A stretch of DNA of 60,000 nt. It comes from Takakia lepidozioides. Its lineage: Eukaryota; Streptophyta; Takakiopsida; Takakiales; Takakiaceae. Positions 51,401 through 60,000 of the stretch are shown here, piece after piece; within the stretch, counting starts at the first letter, position 1; each line of letters begins with the position of its first letter. The stretch is from assembly GCA_030704615.1 (NCBI GenBank), contig CM060732.1:54357053-54417052 (forward strand), written 5' to 3'. Both the position numbers and the translations under genes were made by a program. Below the pieces are notes generated by a model, which was not told the DNA's origin, did no database searches, and saw nothing but the letters and a program-made list of their open reading frames with translations.

Positions 51401-54400
51401 GTTATGGAAGCCTCCGGGCGGGCGTCACTATCCAGTCAGCCTGATGGCTATAGGCGGACCTCAACTGAGAGATTCCCGAGAGCACGCAGTGAGTCGAAGC
51501 CCGATGCAGTTTCATATGGTGAAGGAGGTGTAAGGACAAAACACCGGTCATCTGGATTTCTCTCATTACTTGGGTATGTCATGATCTGTGTTTGAATACG
51601 TTTCCGCTGAAAGTATATCATCGTCTACAAGTTTGTTTCACATTGCAGATACAGATCTGCTTTGTCATGAAATTGGGCAACTAAAAAACTCTGCATCACC
51701 TGATGTCAGTCCAGTGAAGGGGTATGTGGGCTGCCTTTGCGTGACCATTCATGTTTGTGAGTCTCACCGTTGAGCATGCCTAACTTAGTGAGGTTGATGG
51801 AGGCATCCAGGCTGGCGAAGCCTCAAACACTTGAAGAGGAGGAGTTTGAGCCAGAATTGGATGATGAGTGGCCTGAGAGCCTGGATGATGTTGAAAGGAC
51901 CGTAGGGATTCGCAGAGGCATTGATTTAGCAACCACCCTTGAACGGATTGCAAAGAATTTTGTAATCACAGATCCACGACTCCCGGACAATCCAATTGTA
52001 AGTTGATTGCTCACCTTCTTGTCTTTTTATCCAAAGATTTGCAGTAGTCCGGTTGTCTTTTCCCTGTGGCTTGTGTCTTGGAAATCTCATATTCAATGCC
52101 TGTGGGAAGGGTATGGATTTGGCTATGGATTTACTATGTTTGTGGAAAGGACAAGCAAGACTTGCCGATGGTAACCACAGTGTTGATTTCACATGCATAA
52201 CAGATTTTTGCTTCTGACGAGTTTTTGGAGCTGACTGAGTACTCTCGTGAGGAAATTCTTGGAAGAAATTGCAGGTAAAGGTTTGCACCGTGAATTTCTA
52301 TTACTTCCACTCCTGAGTTCTTACACAGTTGGTCACATAACCAAATAAGATTCTTGGTTTCTCAGACTCGTGAAGCTCAGAATTTGTTACTGACGCTGCC
52401 CTTTCCATGGATGGATGAGGTTCTGATAGTCCACTAGGCACATCAATACAACTGATAAAGTAGCTTTTTGGTGTAAGCACAATCGGATGTCTCTAGATGT
52501 AATGCCCCATTATTGATCTCGTGACCTGTTAGTAAAGTTCTGCTGCATGATTTCAGGTTTTTGCAAGGACCCGACACGGATCAGAACACTGTTCAACAGA
52601 TCCGTGATGCAATAGCAGCTCGCAGAGACATCACTGTCCAGTTGCTTAACTACACCAAGAGTGGTATGCTCGTGTTTTCTTATTGTGTTTGAAGCAGTGT
52701 GTGGGGGCTTCACGCTCCAGGTTAAACAGATGTTTGAGTTCGATTATCCATTATTCCACAGTTATGATTGAATGTACATAGGGTTCCATCTGCATTTATA
52801 CTGATGTCCCTTCAAGCACTCAAGTAGATGGGCACAATGATCTCTCAATAGGAGTTTAGGCTACCAGTCACTTCACACGCTAGATTGACTCTCTGGTACT
52901 GGGGCCACACCATTTATAGCTGCTTTCACCAGGCTACCTTAATGGCAGTGCTGACAGCGTACGACTGATCAGTTGAATCATACTGCATGATATGATAATG
53001 CTGAACTCAAGTGAACTTGCAAGTTGCCTGTGTCTGTGTGGCATGCTATGGATGTACTGGTTAGATTCTTTGGATCATAGCCTTGTGGCTGTAGAATGTG
53101 TGCCTGGTTTGCATTCATGTGGAAAGAGGTATACTTCTATGTGCTGATGAGGTAGTTGCATGCAGGAAAGCCATTCTGGAACCTCTTCCATCTGCAGGCT
53201 ATGCGAGATCATAATGTAAGTATCAACATGAATTTCATAGTCTCGTCCTTCCCTGGTAACTTGTAGCTAGATTTACTGGGATTAGGACTCCGGGGTTATT
53301 AAAGCATGAGCCAGCGGTTAGTTTACAATACAAGTATCTAACGATGAAAATTGGAGTAGAACTTGGTCCTTTCAAAGGGATTAGTTTGGATAAATGTAAT
53401 CTAAAGGGAAAGGATCCACGTTGTGGTATGGCAGGGCGAGTTGCAGTACTTTATTGGCGTGCAGCTGGATGGGAGCGAGTATATAGAACCAGAGCGCAAG
53501 CGGTTATCTGAGAAGACCGAGAAAGAGGGTGCCAAAGTGGTGCGCTTGGCTCAGACCTTGAACATGTTTAGCATCCTTTTGTCTTAGTTGCCTAGCCATT
53601 CTTTTTCCTATCTACCATTTCTCTATCAATGTGCTGTTTCTTTCCTGCATCTCCTGATTTTACTCTCTCTCTTCTCACAACCGTCAACTTTTCTGTTTCA
53701 TCACAAATGGTATGCATGTTCAGGAAGGCAGTAAGCACCTGGACGAATTGAATATCCATAGAATGTACTCATAAGACTGTTTGCTGTAGCCTTGTGGCCA
53801 TTGACCCATTGAATGTCCATAGAGTAAGCTTGGTCTGTTTGAAGTGGGGGATGAAAGTGATGGCTTTATGCCGAAATTATTCCATTCTGATGGTTTTCCT
53901 GTGGCATGTGCAGGTGCGGGAGACTGCAAGAAATATTGATGGAGCTGTGCGGGAGCTTCCAGATGCAAATCTGGTGCGCTTTCTTGTGCATATTTCATTA
54001 TTTTCATCTGCCATCACAGTATGGTCTCAAGATATAGGGACACCAGACTAGGGGAATGACAACTTTCACGGTCAAGATATTGTGTCGCCAGTTTTACTCA
54101 TGTCATGAATAGCTGATTCTTTGGTCCTCCACTTTCATGTCTTTCTTTCTCTGTAATTATCTCAGCAGTCATTGGTTTATGTGATCTTGCAGAAACCTGA
54201 GGATCTTTGGTCCAAGCATTCACAAGTCGTCCATCCGAAGCCTCATAGGAAACACTCTGCCTCTTGGAATGCTATCAATAAGGTGAACCTTGTACAATTT
54301 TTGCATGCGGCAGAAATAGAATGTACTCATAAGACGACGTTTTCCGTAGCCTTGTGGCCATTGACCCATGGGGCAGAAATAGAGTCAGGAACAGAGGAGA

Positions 54401-57400
54401 TAGAGAGAGAATGTGGGCGGGGGTGGATGAGTGCACTAGCAGATAAGGGCCTTTTGGTCTTGCTCAGTGTTCTAAATGGACTTGTTCTTCTGGTAGACAA
54501 TCAGATAGCCTTTCTAATGCTTAAGAATCTGGCTTAGGAGGTCCAATTTCTTGTGTATTGTCTCCAGTAGGACAAAAGGTCTTCCTAGTTAGGAAAGGTT
54601 CAACTGGTCATACCATAGAACTGCAGCAGAATATTTTCCATGTACAAGTATGAACATTGTGTCGCCGGTAATGAGAGAATTGTACCACAGAATTCTGGTG
54701 GCTCAAGAGCTGGTTGTTGTCAACAGATCCGATGCAATGGACAAAAGTTGGGTTTGAAGCACTTTCGACCAATCAAGCCTCTCGGATGTGGGGATACAGG
54801 AAGGTACTTTTCCCCTGCCTCTGTATGGTCTTTAGTTCGCAGATGTACTACATTGTGTTCCTCTTTTGCTTTCCAGATAGATGGCTTAGCATACTTAATC
54901 AGGCTAGGGATCTCCCAGCTTACACAACAGAAATCACTTCATTTCTCGTGTTCCTGTCATGAGAGTAGGAGGAAATGGGACCACCTCTTGTAGGAAAGTT
55001 CAAGTCCGTTTCAAGACCAGAAGTTCTTGGCAGCTTCACCTTCAGGACGCACTGTCTTTTTCCTTGTTTCTAGCTATTTCTGATTAGTTCCTTTTTATGG
55101 TCCAGAATCAGAAATGCTTGGCTGCTTACCTTCAGGTGTCACTTTTCTCTAGTTCTTTCTTGTCTTTCCTGTGTTACACCCCAGAAGATTTCTTGTCTCC
55201 TTGAGGTGGTCATAACATTCTCTTTGTTACTTGAGACTAAATGTAGTGGCCTTCTGGGGGCTATGTTGTGGCACTGCAGTGTGCATCTGGTGGAGCTACG
55301 AGGGACAGGCGAAGTGTATGCCATGAAAGCCATGGATAAAAATGTGATGTTGAATCGAAACAAGGTGTGTGTTTTTTTTCCCAAGGTCTTTCAACCTTCT
55401 TGTTTCATAGACTGATACAGTAGGTACCCTTTTTCCTCAAAATACAATGATACAGGTAGGGATGTGTTTCGTACTTTAACTCGATCCTCTTTGCGCTGAG
55501 CCCTTACTTTCTCCCTAATCCATGGGAAACAGAAAGAGAAAAAAATGTAGTACTGATGCAAGCAGTTAATGACAGAAGAATGGTTTCACCAAGCCAGAAT
55601 CATTGATAAATGAAAGCTGCCTTTTCTGTACACTTTCTTTGGCCATATCTATTCCCATTTGCAGGCCTTACGCAGTTAAGCAGATCTTATCTGATATATA
55701 TATCCCTTCAACGTAAGTCATGGAAACTATATCGGACGGCTTTTAAGTGGATGGAGGTGTGGTGGAGCAGGTCCACAGGGCCTGTGCAGAGAGGGATATT
55801 TTGGCATTGATGGATCACCCATTTTTGCCCACTCTTTATGGTTCTTTCCAGGTGCTTTTTCTTTTCCTTGTATACACTCCACTTCTTTAAGGGCTCTTCA
55901 ACTTGTTGGCTTTACACTTCAATGTTTGGAACTAGTCTTACATCTGATGAATTGGTACATTGATAGAAGATCTGGGGGTGGCAACCAGTAAGCACTTGGT
56001 AATTTTAGACCAAACAAGTAACACAGCTCAAATACATACATGCAGTATAGGTGGTGGAGCAACATGTCAGATCGTGTCTGTGATATCTGTACACCGTAGG
56101 TCTGCTATAGTAATGGACACACGGTGAGGGAAGATTCTAGGCGACAAATGGGAGCCACTACCACCACTGAAGCTCGGATATGTTGTGGTATGTAGTGGCT
56201 TAAGTAATGCTTAAGAAGGGTTGTGTGCGAGAGAGAGAGTGAGATGCTGACATGAAGACATCAAAAGGTCACTCATTTCAAATTTCACATGCGGGACATG
56301 CAGACACAAACGCATGTGTGCTTAATTACAGATTTTTGTCCGGGCGGCGAGTTGTTTTTGCTTCTTGAAAGGCAACCTCGAAAAGTCTTTTCAGAAGAGG
56401 CAGCTCGGTACGGCCCCCTACTTCCTATCTTGGTTCTGTTTATAGACTTTCAATTACAAACTTATGTGTTATGTGACTCCTTAGTGCTATTTGTGTGCGC
56501 TCTTTTTCACTCTCGTGTTTTTCTGGTCCTCTGAGGATTATATAGGACTGCTTTGTATTCCCAAAGGGGGGCTCCAACTGGGCATCCAAGGAGAGGTTGC
56601 CTGTATCAGTCCTGTGTGCTAGGATAGTCTTTCCATCTTCAATATCCCAGCAGCCTTCAAGCCTAGCACCTGCCACCATTTCTTACACTGCAGCACAGAC
56701 CTTGGACCGGACATTTTTCCTGAATTATGTCGTCCATGGTTTCCACTTCCATTTTATATCAAATGCAAACATATTCTGCAGGTTTTTTGCAGCTGAGGTT
56801 GTCATTGCGCTCGAATATTTGCATTGTTTGGGTGCGTACTTACCCTCTTCTTGATTCAACTCTGAGATTAGAATGTGAGTCCAGAATTGAGGTCCTGTAC
56901 TTCCAGCAGGTTTCCAACTCTTTCTGACTCGCGAAGTGTAAATTTGCATGTCCTTCGTCAAGGGAAGAAGAACTAACTTGTTTCCTGTGAGATTCGTGAC
57001 ATATGAGTGTTAGAAGTCATCTGCAAGTGTAGAGATGCCACGTCTGGGTAACTGAGTGGCAACTCTTATTTGTTGGAACACATCACTTGAGTGGGATGGG
57101 ACACATTTGCACAATGGTTGAATGTGTGCTTAAGCCTCATGTGTCCCACCACCTCAGCCCAAGTAACCACGAATATAGTAGAAGTATATGGCAGATTTGG
57201 ATTTCGAAAGTTGCATATCTAGAGATAATAGCCGATCCACATGCTCAAAATCTGCCTTTGGAAGGGATCAACAGAGAGGATGGGAAGGGGGAAACACGTA
57301 CATGAATATTTGATGCTGAGAGGAACTGGGAATGCAGGGGTTGTATACAGAGACTTGAAGCCAGAAAATGTGCTGCTTCAGGCGAACGGACATGTGCAAC

Positions 57401-60000
57401 TTACTGATTTCGACTTGTCCTTTTTGACTTCCTCCAGACCTCAGGTTTGCCAAGTCTCCTACTTTCTGTGTCTTTCTGAGCAACTTGATACCTGGATATC
57501 TCGGGTGCTGCATGGACAAACATTAAGTAATGGAGTGCCAGTTGTGCAGACAAGAAATGAACTCACCCTCCAATTATGCCAACATGTAAATGGATGTACA
57601 TGGGACAATGGTATCAACTAATGCAATTCAATATGTAAGTAGTCATTATTGAGCAACCTAAATTCAAGGCTCACAAAGCATGTGTGTGCATGCATGTGAA
57701 TCATTTTCAACAAGATATTTGTGATGACATTGTCGTAAGGATGACCATGACTAAAGTTTCTGTATCAATTGATGCCATGTGTGTTCCATGCGGATCTATA
57801 TCCAAACTGTATATCCGACCATTACCTGACATGTATATATCCGACTCTATATCCGACTACTACCTGATGCGTAAATATCCAACTTTATATCCGATTATCC
57901 GACTGGTATATCTGACTCTATGTCTGCTCAATATACAAGCATTTTTTTGGACACGCAGTGTCTGATTTTGAAGGGAGTTACTGCCTGGACCCACTGCATT
58001 CTCTGTGTTTCTTCTATTCACCAATTAGTACAACCCCGGAGGGAGAGATCAAAAGAGAGATGGCTGATGGTAATGAGGAAAGGATGAATGTGCAGCTGGT
58101 CACTCCGGACCCACCAGTTGGGCGCCGTAAGAAATCCAAGCAGCCGCAGCTCCCCTTCTTTGTTGCAGAGCCAGCCACACCCTCCAATTCCTTTGTTGGG
58201 ACCGAGGAGTACATTGCCCCTGTATGTTCTGGCCCACCTCCTTGGCTGTTTTCTTTTCCTTCCTTTCTGGCAGTGTTACATATGTGTAAGAAAGTTTCTG
58301 GATACCTGGATAGGTGCGACAGATCTTTTACCGGAGACTGACCACCTGCAATGGTGTTTCATCTTCCTGGATGATGTCAGACAGGCCCTGCCAACTAGGT
58401 ACATGGACAGATGGTGGTGTATGCGAGTCATAAGAGACAGCTTTCCTTCTAATGAATCCTTTGTATGGGCATTTTTTTTAGGGGAGAAAGAGCCTTCAAG
58501 TTGGCATTTTAGTTTATCCAAATGAATAGTTGTGAGTGTTCAATGAATGTCAAAATGTCATGGTGGCATTCTTATGATGTGTCGGTTCATTTTTTAACAT
58601 GTCGATGATGGATTTGATGGATATGACGGGTGTGGGTTTGCAGGAAATTATCACCGGGCAAGGGCACAGCAGTGCTGTGGATTGGTGGGCTCTTGGTAGG
58701 TTGATTGAAGTAGAATGTTCTGTTGGGTCTAGGCGAGAAAACCTGTCCGATACTTTTACAACACCAGACATTTAGTGTAGTTTAACTCCTCAAGATGAAT
58801 TTGTGCTTGGTTCCTTGCTCAGTGGCTGATAGAAGGCCAGTTCTTGTGTTTGTGTTCCGAATAATTTGTGTTCTTGTTCTTTGTTTTTGTATACGACTCT
58901 ATCATTGCCATCCTCCTTAGCTTTGTTTGCTGATTATTGCAGGTTCACTGTGAAGACTAGTTCCAGAAACCCTTGCGGCAGAAATATTTACTAGTGAAAG
59001 TGCCTAATTTAAATAGTACAGTACGTACTGTTATCCTAATTTGTGCTCAAGGGACATTCGTCTTATGTTCTCCTTGAATAACTTCTGTGTGGGTCGTACC
59101 ATCTTTGTAACTGTGGCAGGAATATTGATATATGAGATGCTATTTGGGCGCACTCCGTTTCGGGGGCGCAACAGGCAAAAAACATTTGCGAATGTGCTCA
59201 ACAAAGATATAGTTTTCCCTGCAAGCATCCCTGTAAGTAGAGTCTATTTTTCCAATTTCTGATTAGGAACGATTGATCATTAGACCGATCAGACACACTT
59301 GTGAGACTCGTAGGGTGCCTCAAAGATATTTGCTATTGTACCAGGGGTGGTAAGTAATGTAGATCTTTGTTTCAAGCCTTTCAGTCTAAGCTGAAGAAGT
59401 GCCAGTAACAGCTTTCAAAGTGCTGCGTATGCCCCTCAAGGTGTGTTGTCAGATGTTTGGTAAGTAGACTGTGTATACCTTGTAACCATGGGCATTGGCA
59501 GCCATATTGTGTGTCCATACACTGGCACAAAAGTGCATGCGGGCAAATCAGGTTTGACTCAGAAGCGTTATGTATGGGATACTGTGCAGGTAAGTTTAGC
59601 AGCAAGGCAATTGATGCGATCTCTCTTGCAAAGGGACCCAAACAAGAGGCTGGGGTCAAACCGCGGTTCCAATGATTTGAAAACCCATCCCTTTTTTCGT
59701 GGCATCAATTGGCCACTCATCCGTTGCATGGTTTGCCATCTGTTCCCCTTTACTGTACTTCTGTTTGCTTTCGTACTTTTAATGTTCTTCTGTTTTCCCC
59801 CTTTAAGGTAGTCTGGTAATTCAGGCTTCATTCCCCCTATATGAAGTTCAGGGTTGAAAAGTAGTGTTTGTGTGACAGATGCCTCCACCCCTAGAGACTC
59901 CGTTGTACCTCACTACCAGAGAACCAGAAAGTGGCACCAGAGGACCAGAAGAACTGGACTGGGATGAGTTTGAAGCAGCCTCCACTTTCACTTCGGATGT
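48438..60000 (+). CDS. PHOT: Phototropin blue-light receptor kinase (3' end beyond window)
   Basis: Plasma-membrane blue-light receptor for phototropism and chloroplast movement. Exons: 48438-48917, 49207-49661, 50313-50495, 50753-50844, 51258-51573, 51632-51721, 51775-51997, 52204-52274, 52557-52663, 53166-53215, 53435-53539, 53914-53973, 54193-54282, 54727-54803, 55280-55364, 55771-55851, 56304-56407, 56782-56831, 57338-57444, about 58029-58221, 58644-58695, 59120-59232, 59590-59730, 59879-60000+. LOV1 has [13 protein letters not shown] with photoactive Cys312; LOV2 has [13 protein letters not shown] with Cys636. The AGC-VIII kinase from about residue 784 shows [23 protein letters not shown], the class-typical DFD, and [13 protein letters not shown]. 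Phases close at all junctions except 57444/58029, in the activation-loop insert. The final exon ([10 protein letters not shown]) is still open at the edge. ATG 48438 is the first in frame; an upstream in-frame GTG was not chosen. Confidence 0.96.
53763..53808 (+). mobile_element. 46-bp micro-insertion with 15-bp flanking repeats (phototropin intron)
   Basis: The segment runs from atgtactcataagac to gtagccttgtggccattg plus accca. It is flanked by ttgaatatccataga (53748-53762) and ttgaatgtccataga (53809-53823), 14 of 15 identical, which look like a target-site duplication. A second near-copy lies at 54321-54371, and the core recurs at about 19390 and 19664. Confidence 0.7.
54321..54371 (+). mobile_element. 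51-bp micro-insertion with 12-bp flanking repeats (phototropin intron)
   Basis: Same core as 53763-53808 with two extra bases in the middle (gacgacgttttccgtag) and tgg at the end. It is flanked by the perfect direct repeat ggcagaaataga (54309-54320 and 54372-54383). Confidence 0.72.

Noticed and set aside
54172-54537. 121-codon + frame
   Set aside because: Only 54193-54282 is a phototropin exon; the rest is intron read-through, including a micro-insertion.

Overview
The window comes from the nuclear genome of a land plant, most likely a seed-free one (moss, lycophyte or fern grade). The evidence is GT-AG introns throughout, a phototropin with two LOV domains, long PLS-class PPR proteins ending in DYW, and plant-type LINE, SINE and Ty3/gypsy remains. 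Finer placement is not possible from the sequence alone. There are four functional protein-coding genes plus one (phototropin) cut by the right edge, one decayed gene, and large repeat-rich spacers.

Left part (1-18.7 kb). SMU1, a WD40 splicing factor, runs 917-6964 on + in 15 visible exons; only a tiny first exon is missing to the left. Then follow three related PPR-DYW loci: a decayed copy (about 8.6-10.1 kb, -) broken by an LTR-like insertion, an intact gene on - (10327-13993) and an intact gene on + (14738-18646). The two intact genes are head to head, share about 0.74 kb of 5' flank, and have matching three-exon structures. By exon reconstruction each encodes, ahead of the PPR array, a WWDN/PDF block like the PDF motif of plant organellar single-stranded-DNA-binding (OSB) proteins. 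This is the most unusual protein architecture in the window.

Middle (18.7-48 kb). A repeat field with LTR and LINE remains and several tRNA-derived SINEs leads to a 17-exon germinal-centre kinase (GCK-III, MST3/MAP4K-alpha1-like; 25654-33574, +). Beyond it are a possible unassigned coding area (34.6-36.3 kb), a perfect 205-bp tandem duplication, a GC-rich 52-bp minisatellite, an internally deleted Ty3/gypsy chromodomain retrotransposon with intact LTRs and target-site duplication (38807-41212), nested composite SINEs, and AT-rich sequence with palindromes and ATGGATGA clusters.

Right part (46-60 kb). CT-rich 5' leader sequence precedes a phototropin blue-light receptor kinase (48438 to beyond 60000, +), read through LOV1, LOV2 and nearly all of the AGC-VIII kinase domain. 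Two of its introns carry copies of a very short (46-51 bp) inserted element flanked by 12-15 bp direct repeats.

The genes do not form one pathway: RNA splicing, organellar RNA editing (two paralogues), Ste20-type signalling and blue-light sensing are adjacent by position only. Exon borders were set by hand from reading frame, GT-AG signals and remembered family sequence; no alignment was run.
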